Source of the DNA: Spirochaetes bacterium RIFOXYC1_FULL_54_7
GTDB taxonomy: Bacteria; Spirochaetota; Spirochaetia; Treponematales; UBA12059
Assembly: GCA_001830645.1 (NCBI GenBank)
Contig: MIBM01000410.1
Location: forward strand, 13,494-19,407
DNA: 5,914 bases
Direction of reading: 5' to 3'
The notes beneath the pieces were generated by a model, which searched no databases, was not told the origin of the DNA, and saw nothing but the letters and a program-made list of their open reading frames with translations. This document shows positions 1 through 5,914 of the stretch, piece by piece. The position numbers were made by a program, and so were the translations under genes. How positions within the stretch are numbered: position 1 is the first letter of the stretch; each line of letters opens with the position of its first letter.

Positions 1-1053
1 TTGACCTTGTCACCGACTGCCAAGCGTTATCTTGTCCCCATACTCCTCGGAGCCTTGTCGGCCGTTCTTTACGGTACGGTCATGGCTGCTCCCATCTTTC
101 TGGTACCGGTACAGGTATCAGGAGTAAGGTCTGGATTCAGGATGATGGTGAGCAGTGCACTGTCGGCATTGTCCATAATCATACTATGGCAGTTTGCACT
201 TCTGGCCAGTTCTGGCTCGCTGGGTCTCGCTACGGCAGCTCTTACTGCAGCATCCCCGGCAGCGCTTTTGCTGGCCTTGGTCATGCTGGCCTGGCCGCGG
301 TTTGAACATATTCCCTTTGTGTACAGGGTGCTTGGTTCCGGTTTTGCTGCTGCGTTGCTTTCATATCCTACTTTTGCCTTTGCTGCTGCCGATCCGTCCA
401 TCCAGGCTTTGTTCGATGATGCCTTTGGCAAGGCGATGCCGGGTCTGGCTTCATCGGGAATCGAGGTCGGAGCACTGTGGGATATGGTCAAGTACGTGGT
501 TGCTTCAAGTTTCGGTGCGATCCTGCTTGTTTTTGTACTTTTCAGCTCCTGGATCGGCACCCGCATCGGACTCAAGGCCCGCGCTGCCTATCCGGAGTCC
601 AGCTCCTCTGATGTTCCGTCTGCTGACCTGGCAATCCAGAATGCAGCACCGACTGAATCAACAACTGATGTTTCCTTGCCTGCGCGCCAGATCGTTCTAG
701 CGCCTTCCCTGGATGGATTCAGTGTTCCCAGCCCGCTGGTCTGGGCACTGCTGGCCGCCTGGTCGGCTATCCTGTTCAATCGCTTTGTTCCGGCGCCGGC
801 CTTCGCGGCCATCGCCTGGAATGTAGCAATAGCATTATCAATCTGTTACGGCATCCAAGGTTTCGCCGTGGTCCTCACGCTCGCTGGGCGTGTCGGCCTG
901 GCACCTGCCGCACGCCTGTTGGCACCAATTACACTGATCCTGCTCATGGTGAGTGGGACGGCTGGCCTCGTGGCCATTGGTGTCTTTGCGGTGCTCGGTA
1001 CCCTTGAAACCTGGATCCCGTTCAGGACAGCACATGAAGGAGATACACCATGA
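1..1053 (+). CDS. DUF2232 / YybS-like polytopic membrane protein
   Basis: Predicted integral inner-membrane protein of unknown biochemical function. About eight hydrophobic segments are visible, near residues 12-38, 48-70, 76-98, 110-130, 163-188, 246-262, 266-293 and 303-335. A hydrophilic Ser/Ala/Asp-rich loop (about 190-243) divides the N- and C-terminal halves. The C-terminal half resembles the DUF2232 (YybS) family: a 'VPSPLVW' entry to a helix, an Asn (N274) followed by 'YGIQGFAVV' (283-291), and a final helix ending in 'LGTLETWIPFR' (332-342), close to the family's 'LGxxDxWxxFR' ending. In Bacillus subtilis yybS also lies just upstream of rplI and the replicative helicase gene, so context agrees. 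The TTG at base 1 is a plausible start because the first helix begins about ten residues in, but no upstream sequence is available, so the 5' end may be incomplete. Its stop overlaps the rplI start (ATGA). Family call from motif memory and synteny, not a search. Confidence 0.72.
   Translation: MTLSPTAKRYLVPILLGALSAVLYGTVMAAPIFLVPVQVSGVRSGFRMMVSSALSALSIIILWQFALLASSGSLGLATAALTAASPAALLLALVMLAWPRFEHIPFVYRVLGSGFAAALLSYPTFAFAAADPSIQALFDDAFGKAMPGLASSGIEVGALWDMVKYVVASSFGAILLVFVLFSSWIGTRIGLKARAAYPESSSSDVPSADLAIQNAAPTESTTDVSLPARQIVLAPSLDGFSVPSPLVWALLAAWSAILFNRFVPAPAFAAIAWNVAIALSICYGIQGFAVVLTLAGRVGLAPAARLLAPITLILLMVSGTAGLVAIGVFAVLGTLETWIPFRTAHEGDTP
1037..1042 (+). promoter_or_regulatory. Shine-Dalgarno site of rplI
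   Basis: AAGGAG lies 7 bases upstream of the rplI ATG (1050), inside the last codons of the preceding membrane-protein gene. It fixes the rplI start and, with the ATGA overlap at 1050-1053, supports translational coupling of the two genes. Confidence 0.8.
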
Positions 1054-1640
1054 AGGTTATCCTGAATCACGACGTTCCAAACCTGGGCGAACTCGGAGAC
1101 GTGAAGGACGTTGCCGCCGGTTATGCCCGCAACTTCCTCCTACCGCGGGGGCTGGTCTATCCATACAGTCCTGCAACTGTGGGCATGTTCGCCAAGCGGA
1201 AAGCCGAGATCGAGGTCCGCAAGGCCGAGAAGCGCGCTTCAAGCATGGACCTCAAGACCCGTCTCGAGGCTGAGGAACTTGTCCTGGATATGCCTGCAGG
1301 CCAGAACGGTAAATTGTTCGGAGCGGTTTCAAATGCATCCATAGCCGATGAACTACTCAAGTCAGGCATCAGCATAGACCGCAAGAAAATCGATGTTCCT
1401 GGCCGAGTCATCAAGAGCGTCGGCAACTACAAAATTTCAATCCGTCTGTACGAGAAGGAAGAAGCAACGGTCAAGATCGTTGTCAAGGGCCATGTCGAGC
1501 GGGCCAAGAACGTACCAGCGGCTCCAGACCACCAGCGCAAGCGTCGCCATGAGGAGCATCCGGTAGCGACTGCCACCGAAGCCAAGGTAGAAGCGTCTCC
1601 CCAAATCGAGACCGAGTCGTCAGCCGAAACCCAGAACTGA
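1050..1640 (+). CDS. rplI: 50S ribosomal protein bL9
   Basis: Ribosomal protein L9, which binds 23S rRNA near the base of the L1 stalk and extends along the large subunit. The N-terminal rRNA-binding domain carries the L9 signature at residues 13-40: G13, G16, V21, 'GYARNFL' at 24-30, G34 and S40. One signature position (V36) holds Val where Gly/Ala is usual. A charged connecting helix covers about 43-78. The C-terminal domain has 'GQNGKLFGAV' (84-93), 'IADEL' (98-102) and a strand 'VKIVVKGHV' (141-149). Typical L9 ends near 148-150; this one has 196 residues, with a hydrophilic tail (about 151-196) that is basic near 162-170 and then rich in Ala, Glu, Thr and Ser. The start is set by a strong Shine-Dalgarno and overlaps the upstream stop by four bases; dnaB begins nine bases after its stop. 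Confidence 0.97.
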   Translation: MKVILNHDVPNLGELGDVKDVAAGYARNFLLPRGLVYPYSPATVGMFAKRKAEIEVRKAEKRASSMDLKTRLEAEELVLDMPAGQNGKLFGAVSNASIADELLKSGISIDRKKIDVPGRVIKSVGNYKISIRLYEKEEATVKIVVKGHVERAKNVPAAPDHQRKRRHEEHPVATATEAKVEASPQIETESSAETQN

Positions 1641-1649
1641 CACTGCCCC

Positions 1650-2996
1650 ATGATCCCTGCGCAGCTCAAAGACAAGGTTCCTCCGCATAACGCGGAAGCA
1701 GAACAGGCTGCGCTGGGAGCACTGCTACTGGATCCGGACGCGGTTCCTCACACCTTGCGGTATCTGCGTCCGGATGATTTCTATGTAAACGCGAACAAGC
1801 ACGTATTCGCAGCCGTAGTCTCCCTGTTTGAAAAAGGGCAGAAAGCTGACCTTATCACCCTAGCGGATGAGATGCGGGCCATGGGTAGCTTGGAAAATGC
1901 CGGTGGGGCTGCCTATATTGCCAAGCTTACCGATGCGGTACCATCAAGTGCCAATGTCGAATACTACGCCAAGATCGTGCGCGAATGTTCTGTGCGACGC
2001 TCTCTTATCAAGCTGTCTGCAAATATCCGCCAGAAGGCCCATGACGACTCGGTTGAAACCAGCCTGCTTCTGGACGAACTCCAGGAAAGCATCTTCGAGG
2101 TGAGCCAGGACAGGCAATCGGTCACATATCGCAGCGTCCGGGAAATTGTCCCTGATGCCATGAAGATGATCGAGAAGATGTCCAAGTCCAAGGCTCTTTA
2201 TACCGGTATACCGGGCGGCTTTGCCGAACTGGACAGCATGACCAGTGGTTTCCAGGATTCAGAGTTGATCATCATCGGGGCACGTCCCAGCGTAGGCAAG
2301 ACTGCTTTTGCCCTGAACATGGCAGCCCATATGGCCTTGCGGGAGAAGGTTCCCGTCTGTTTCTTTTCCCTTGAAATGTCTGATCTGTCCCTGACCTACC
2401 GTCTCCTTGCCAGCGAAGCGCGGATCAATTCGGAAAAGGTTCGTAGCGGTCTAATCAAGCCAAGCGATATCCAGAGCCTCATGGATGCGGCCAGCCGCAT
2501 CTATGAAGCACCGCTGTATATTGTCGATGTACCCAACCTTAAACTGCTCGATCTGCGGTCCCTGGCCAGGCGCATGAAAACCGAAAAGGACGTCAAGATA
2601 ATTTTTGTTGACTACCTCACCCTGATTACCCATGAGAACGCCGATTTACCGCGCTGGGAACAGATATCAAGCATTTCCCGGTCCCTGAAATCCCTTGCAC
2701 GGGAACTCAAGATTCCAGTGGTAGCCTTGTCGCAGTTGAAGCGTGAAGCAGAAGGCAAGCAACCGTCCCTTTCCGATCTACGTGAATCAGGTTCGATCGA
2801 GCAGGACGCGGATCTCATTCTATTCATCCATCGTGAACGTGAAATTGACAAGCGTGCGGACGAACGATCACCGTACATTCCAACTGACGTCTTGATTGCA
2901 AAACAAAGAAACGGCCCTGTCGGAAAAGTATCACTACTGTTCTTCAACAATTTTACCCGTTTTGAATCGCTTGAAAAGGATCATCACGGGCATTAA
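1650..2996 (+). CDS. dnaB: Replicative DNA helicase DnaB
   Basis: Hexameric 5'-3' replicative helicase that unwinds the fork and interacts with primase; 448 residues, usual for the family. The N-terminal domain opens with the diagnostic 'PPHNAEAEQAALGALLLD' (11-28). A linker (about 150-185) leads to the RecA-like ATPase. Walker A is 'ARPSVGKT' (211-218), the catalytic Glu is in 'FFSLEMS' (E242), Walker B is 'IIFVDYL' (D321), 'PVVALSQLKRE' (356-366) is motif H3, 'LSDLRESGSIEQDAD' (374-388) is motif H4, and 'AKQRNGPVG' (417-425) holds the arginine finger. All key residues are present and no intein interrupts the gene. No good Shine-Dalgarno precedes the ATG, which sits nine bases after the rplI stop, so translation may depend on coupling. 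No better start was seen; the N-terminal motif lies at its normal distance. Confidence 0.98.
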   Translation: MIPAQLKDKVPPHNAEAEQAALGALLLDPDAVPHTLRYLRPDDFYVNANKHVFAAVVSLFEKGQKADLITLADEMRAMGSLENAGGAAYIAKLTDAVPSSANVEYYAKIVRECSVRRSLIKLSANIRQKAHDDSVETSLLLDELQESIFEVSQDRQSVTYRSVREIVPDAMKMIEKMSKSKALYTGIPGGFAELDSMTSGFQDSELIIIGARPSVGKTAFALNMAAHMALREKVPVCFFSLEMSDLSLTYRLLASEARINSEKVRSGLIKPSDIQSLMDAASRIYEAPLYIVDVPNLKLLDLRSLARRMKTEKDVKIIFVDYLTLITHENADLPRWEQISSISRSLKSLARELKIPVVALSQLKREAEGKQPSLSDLRESGSIEQDADLILFIHREREIDKRADERSPYIPTDVLIAKQRNGPVGKVSLLFFNNFTRFESLEKDHHGH

Positions 2997-3016
2997 GCTG
3001 GCTGAAGCACGAGAAC

Positions 3017-3020
3017 GGAG
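3017..3020 (+). promoter_or_regulatory. Probable Shine-Dalgarno site of the ComFB-family gene
   Basis: GGAG lies eight bases before the ATG at 3029, in the 32-base gap after dnaB. It is a moderate site but supports this start. Confidence 0.6.
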
Positions 3021-3028
3021 AATGCCAT

Positions 3029-3325
3029 ATGGATCTTGAAAAGAGCTATGACCTCACGATTTTGGTCAACGATACCGAGCGTATGGTTATGGAAGAATTA
3101 GGGAAACGCCTGGATTCCGCTGAGGAAGAAGGTATCTGCACCTGTCAGGATTGCGTGGTTGACATGGCCGCCTTGGCCTTGAATACCCTCAAGCCCCATT
3201 ATCATGCATCCCTGCTTGGTACCATGTATGCCCACGCCGTCGAAGAAAGTGATTTCGCCAAGGAAGTCAGCAAGGCTGTAGATGCTTCGATTGCCAAGGT
3301 CAAGGCAAACCCGGCGCACATGTAA
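3029..3325 (+). CDS. ComFB-family small protein, putative c-di-GMP receptor
   Basis: A 98-residue soluble protein of the late-competence ComFB family. Family hallmarks are visible in order: an N-terminal 'N-x2-E-x2-V' helix (N14, E17, V20, then E22 and E23), a cysteine cluster 'CTCQDC' (C37, C39, C42), the core 'DMAALALNTLKPHY' (45-58), and 'ANPAH' at the C-terminus (93-97). In Bacillus subtilis comFB lies in a competence operon and its protein is a metal-binding dimer; cyanobacterial homologues bind cyclic di-GMP. Here it has only three cysteines, so a fourth metal ligand, if any, must be another residue or come from a partner subunit. It is the last gene of the + strand cluster, 32 bases after dnaB, and ends 18 bases from the stop of the converging CpXC gene. 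No comFA or comFC is nearby, so a role in DNA uptake is not supported. Family assignment is firm; c-di-GMP binding is inferred from homologues. Confidence 0.87.
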   Translation: MDLEKSYDLTILVNDTERMVMEELGKRLDSAEEEGICTCQDCVVDMAALALNTLKPHYHASLLGTMYAHAVEESDFAKEVSKAVDASIAKVKANPAHM

Positions 3326-3343
3326 TAACGCTACTACAGGTAT

Positions 3344-3958
3344 TCAGTCCTGTTCGTCTTCAGCCAGGAATCCGAGTTTCCGTATCGATCGATACTGGCT
3401 TGAAAACAAATTCTTGAACCGTGAATCCTGTCTGGTGATACCCGAAGCAGCCTTGTCAGCACTTTCACGGGGTAGCCGTATGATGCCTGTTTCTCCGGAT
3501 TTCATGCCGACTATATGAAATTCCAGCTTGCCATCTACCAATCCGTGATACAGCACAAGGATATCAGCCTCTGGTTCCTGTTCTTCCGCCTTGCCCTGTA
3601 GATAATACTTGATTATCTCGACAGTTCTGGCTTCAAGACCGTCGCGCAGTATTCTGGCCCTTTCAAACAGTTCATTGTAGCCAACAAGAATTTCCACACC
3701 CTTTGGGGCATCAGCCTTGCCACGGTACACCGCCATACGCTCCAGCTCAGGCAACACGATGGCATCCAGGTTCCTGCTTGCAGACTTCAGCCTGACAGCC
3801 AGCTCAGGCCGCAATGTAACACCACATTGAGGACAGATGACTGTAAGAAAGCTGCCATCCTGTAGCTGCCTGAAAAGTACGGGATCCGCATCTATGTCGA
3901 TCAGTTCTGGAATATCGATATCCTCATTGGCAGAACAGTGGCATGTTATGGTTTTCAT
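3344..3958 (-). CDS. CpXC-domain protein
   Basis: A 204-residue protein whose N-terminal half fits the CpXC family, a presumed zinc-binding domain of unknown function. Residues 1-50 show the pattern: an N-terminal cysteine pair (C6, C8), then 'DADPVLFRQLQDGSFLTV' (23-40), then 'CPQCG' (42-46). The second pair is the canonical CPxC, but the first is C-H-C, one residue shorter than CPxC. A second conserved-looking block, 'VGYNELFERARILRDGLEAR' (92-111), runs into a helix 'TVEIIKYYL' (112-120). The C-terminal part is mixed alpha/beta and ends in an acidic 'AEDEQD'. No signal peptide or membrane segment is visible, so it is probably cytoplasmic. It lies 38 bases downstream of rseP on the same strand with its own strong Shine-Dalgarno, and converges on the ComFB-family gene. 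The family call rests on the motif pattern; function is unknown. Confidence 0.8.
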   Translation of the reverse strand: MKTITCHCSANEDIDIPELIDIDADPVLFRQLQDGSFLTVICPQCGVTLRPELAVRLKSASRNLDAIVLPELERMAVYRGKADAPKGVEILVGYNELFERARILRDGLEARTVEIIKYYLQGKAEEQEPEADILVLYHGLVDGKLEFHIVGMKSGETGIIRLPRESADKAASGITRQDSRFKNLFSSQYRSIRKLGFLAEDEQD

Positions 3959-3965
3959 TGTATTT

Positions 3966-3971
3966 CTCCTT
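3966..3971 (-). promoter_or_regulatory. Shine-Dalgarno site of the CpXC gene
   Basis: The minus strand reads AAGGAG seven bases before the ATG at 3958, in the 38-base gap after rseP. It fixes the start and suggests efficient independent initiation. Confidence 0.8.
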
Positions 3972-3996
3972 GTGAAACAGGCCTCTTTTTATTCGG

Positions 3997-5355
3997 TCAA
4001 CGCCCGGAGAAGAAGAGTATATCACCGACTGTAGTCATGAGGAACAAAGCCGCAATTGCCACGAGTCCAATTGTCTGATAGCGTAATACGGTTTTAACCT
4101 TAGCAGCCTTCCTTCTAACAGCCTCAATGATGAACAGTACTATCCAGCCACCATCCAGAATCGGAATGGGAAGGAGATTCATGGCAAACAAGCCTATGGA
4201 CAGTACAGCCAGGAAGTTGAAGGATACAGTTATACCTGAGGCCAAGCCAGCAGAAAAGCCATCAGCGGCTATCTGACCTACCATCCAGGTTATCCTGGCA
4301 GGCCCTGAGACCGCACGCAATACGTTAACGCCCATGAACAGAGAACCTATACCCCTGAAGGTGGCACCTATGGTTTTTACAGTTTCGCTCCAGCCCCTGG
4401 CAAGAGCATCAACAGGGCCAGTTGCTTTGATCTCAAGAGTAATCCTGCTCCACAGGACGCCAAGGTCGGTGGAGCCATCCGGTTCGTAAACCAGTATCAA
4501 TGGAGCCTCTCCGATTGACTCTCCACGCTGGTATACTACCCTGACTCGTTCCGGACGCTCACGGGACAGATAATCATACAGCGCTGCGGAGTGGCTGAAA
4601 TCAAAATCATTTGCAGAGAGCAGTACATCGCCCGCTTGCAAACCCGCAAGACGGGCAGGACCAGCCGGACTCAGGTCATCGATACGGGTATCAATCCAGG
4701 CATAAACGCCGACCTTGCCGGCTCCACTTTCCTTGTCCATACTGGGTACTACCCTCAGGTCAAGGCGGTTTCCTGTGCGGTCAATGCCGAGCTCCATTGG
4801 TCTGCCTGCAGAAAGGGCAAAGGCCTCCTGAATCTCGGCAAAAGATGAGACAGAATCCCCATTGATGGAAACGATAGCATCGCCGCTCTTCAGGCCAGCG
4901 ACATCGGCAGGATAGTTCTCACCGGAAAACTCACTGGCAAGAACAATACGGTTTCCCCAACTTTGCACTGAATAGCCAATAGCAAACACCGCAGAAAATA
5001 CAATTATCGCAAATACGACATTCATCAGAGGGCCGGCCAAAGCAATCATGATCCGCTTCAAAGGTTTGGCTGCAAAATATGACCCCGGCTCCTTCGGGAA
5101 TTCATCCAGGCCCTGTTCCATGGCCTTGCGGTAAGAATCCTCGCCTTTCATCCTGCAAAACCCGCCTATGGGAAAGGCCGATATCCTGTAGATGGTATTT
5201 CCGTACTTGAAACCGGCTAGTTTTGGTCCCCAGCCTAGGGAGAATTCCTCAACTTCCACTCCGGCAAGCCTTGCCATGATGAAGTGTCCAAGTTCGTGGA
5301 AAAATACCACAAGCCCAAGACCAAGGAGGCCTAAAACGATGTTTACTATGCTCAT
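3997..5355 (-). CDS. rseP: RseP-type site-2 intramembrane zinc metalloprotease
   Basis: Membrane-embedded M50 protease that cleaves transmembrane segments, typically anti-sigma factors or signal-peptide remnants; 452 residues, almost identical in length to E. coli RseP (450). The first helix carries the zinc site 'HELGH' (H20, E21, H24). It is followed by 'EFSLGWGPKL' (37-46) and 'RISAFPIGGFCRMKGE' (57-72), typical of the family. A second helix spans about 104-128. Two PDZ domains follow, about 131-205 ('GLKSGDAIVSING' at 154-166) and about 222-290 ('AGLQAGDVLLSAND' at 237-250). The third zinc ligand is D401 in 'NLLPIPILDGG' (393-403), and the last helix is about 427-449. All catalytic residues are present. 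Its ATG overlaps the dxr stop by four bases (ATGA), with AGGAG five bases upstream, so the two are probably co-translated. No anti-sigma substrate gene is in the window. Confidence 0.96.
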   Translation of the reverse strand: MSIVNIVLGLLGLGLVVFFHELGHFIMARLAGVEVEEFSLGWGPKLAGFKYGNTIYRISAFPIGGFCRMKGEDSYRKAMEQGLDEFPKEPGSYFAAKPLKRIMIALAGPLMNVVFAIIVFSAVFAIGYSVQSWGNRIVLASEFSGENYPADVAGLKSGDAIVSINGDSVSSFAEIQEAFALSAGRPMELGIDRTGNRLDLRVVPSMDKESGAGKVGVYAWIDTRIDDLSPAGPARLAGLQAGDVLLSANDFDFSHSAALYDYLSRERPERVRVVYQRGESIGEAPLILVYEPDGSTDLGVLWSRITLEIKATGPVDALARGWSETVKTIGATFRGIGSLFMGVNVLRAVSGPARITWMVGQIAADGFSAGLASGITVSFNFLAVLSIGLFAMNLLPIPILDGGWIVLFIIEAVRRKAAKVKTVLRYQTIGLVAIAALFLMTTVGDILFFSGR

Positions 5356-5914
5356 CCAAGCTCCTGTATTATCCTTGTTGCGACAGTTCTCGCAACTCTG
5401 TCCACTTCATATACTTCATCCAGATCATCCAACAGCTCTGGCCATGGCTTCTCAAGTGTAATTGCAAGAATACGTTCAAGGTCGATGAAACGCATGCGGC
5501 CATCCATAAAAGCCTCAACAGCCATCTCATTGGCTGCATTATATGCCACTGTAGCTCCTTCACCTGAGTCCAGTGCGCCATAAGCCAAGGAAAGTAGCGG
5601 ATATCGTCCAAAATCAACAGGCCTGAAGCTCATTGGGGAGATTACAGGATCCAGATCAGCAACATCCTCGTTCAGCATTTCAGGCCAGGCAAGGGCAGTC
5701 AGGATCGGCAATCTCATATCCGGTTTTGAAATCTGCGCATACAGCGCACCATCCCTGGTTCGTATAAAAGAATGTACTCTGCTTTCAGGGTGGATGACCA
5801 CCTTGATCTGATGTGAGGACAACCCGAACAGACGGGCCGCCTCAATTACCTCCAGACCCTTGTTGGCCATACTGGCTGAATCCACGGTAATCTTGGCTCC
5901 CATGGACCAGGTTG
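5352..5914 (-). CDS. dxr: 1-deoxy-D-xylulose 5-phosphate reductoisomerase, C-terminal part
   Basis: DXR (IspC) catalyses the NADPH-dependent conversion of DXP to 2-C-methyl-D-erythritol 4-phosphate, the first committed step of the MEP isoprenoid pathway, in the cytoplasm. The gene runs off the right edge: codons for Thr-Trp-Ser precede the first in-window Met (5901-5903), giving the active-site loop 'TWSMG'. That Met is therefore not the true start. About 186 residues, roughly the second half of a 400-residue enzyme, are visible. Counting from that Met: 'KITVDSASMANKGLE' (4-18) contains the equivalents of E. coli S222, N227, K228 and metal ligand E231; 'IHPESRVHSF' (37-46), 'PDMRLPI' (61-67) and 'NAANE' (122-126) are conserved. 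The family usually has 'SATxMNKGLE' where this has 'SASMANKGLE', a mild variation. The NADPH-binding N-terminus lies outside the window. The stop overlaps rseP. Confidence 0.96.
   Translation of the reverse strand, partial: TWSMGAKITVDSASMANKGLEVIEAARLFGLSSHQIKVVIHPESRVHSFIRTRDGALYAQISKPDMRLPILTALAWPEMLNEDVADLDPVISPMSFRPVDFGRYPLLSLAYGALDSGEGATVAYNAANEMAVEAFMDGRMRFIDLERILAITLEKPWPELLDDLDEVYEVDRVARTVATRIIQELG
5361..5365 (-). promoter_or_regulatory. Shine-Dalgarno site of rseP
   Basis: The minus strand reads AGGAG five bases before the rseP ATG (5353-5355), inside the last codons of dxr. It supports the ATG that overlaps the dxr stop as the rseP start. Confidence 0.7.

Noticed and set aside
69..575. 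Long open frame on the minus strand within the DUF2232 gene
   Set aside because: It lies wholly antisense to a gene with clear membrane-protein character and family motifs, has no recognisable domain, and is explained by codon bias of the real gene.
194..700. Second long + strand open frame in the DUF2232 gene
   Set aside because: Out-of-frame shadow with odd composition (runs of Leu, Arg, Trp and Ser) and no motif; the DUF2232 frame explains the region.
1650..2996. Possible intein in dnaB
   Set aside because: DnaB is a frequent intein host, but Walker A, H1a, Walker B, H3 and H4 are all contiguous and the length is normal.
3029..3325. Competence (DNA uptake) gene
   Set aside because: The family name is historical; no comFA, comFC or other uptake gene is in the window, so a competence role is not supported.
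3321..3353. Intrinsic terminator between the converging genes
   Set aside because: The possible stems are 4-6 pairs long, mismatched or AT-rich, and not followed by a T-run on either strand.
3959..3996. Separate promoter or terminator between rseP and the CpXC gene
   Set aside because: The 38-base gap holds the Shine-Dalgarno and a short A-run on the minus strand, but no hairpin and no convincing -35/-10 pair.
4591..4865. Two overlapping + strand open frames inside rseP
   Set aside because: Antisense to the PDZ region of an intact rseP; no domain and no convincing start signals.

Overview
The window is a compact, ordinary-looking bacterial chromosomal segment of roughly even GC content (judged by eye). 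It holds two converging gene clusters, and no stretch longer than 40 bases lacks a gene. No rRNA, tRNA, CRISPR array, insertion sequence or attachment site was seen. The mix of genes best fits a spirochaete, for example a relative of Treponema, Spirochaeta or Sphaerochaeta: a DUF2232 membrane gene, rplI and dnaB in tandem, a ComFB-family gene, a CpXC-family protein, and dxr-rseP. This is an inference from gene order and family recognition; no 16S or other decisive marker is present.

Left cluster, + strand (1-3325): a polytopic DUF2232/YybS-like membrane protein, ribosomal protein bL9 (rplI), the replicative helicase (dnaB), and a small ComFB-family protein. The genes are tightly packed (4-base overlap, 9-base gap, 32-base gap), so one transcript is likely. 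In many bacteria this cluster continues upstream with rpsF-ssb-rpsR, which would lie left of base 1. The cluster joins translation, replication and a putative small signalling protein.

Right cluster, - strand (read from 5914 to 3344): the C-terminal half of dxr (MEP isoprenoid pathway), rseP (site-2 intramembrane zinc protease), and a CpXC-family protein. dxr and rseP overlap by the ATGA arrangement; the CpXC gene follows after 38 bases with its own strong ribosome-binding site. dxr-rseP next to cdsA/uppS is a common bacterial envelope-biogenesis arrangement; those genes would lie right of the window.

The clusters meet tail to tail with only 18 bases between stop codons (3326-3343) and no convincing intrinsic terminator. 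The points most worth a second look are the ComFB-type putative c-di-GMP receptor in the replication/translation cluster, the CpXC protein with a shortened first cysteine pair behind rseP, and the hydrophilic C-terminal tail on L9. I found no clear evidence of a wholly new system.
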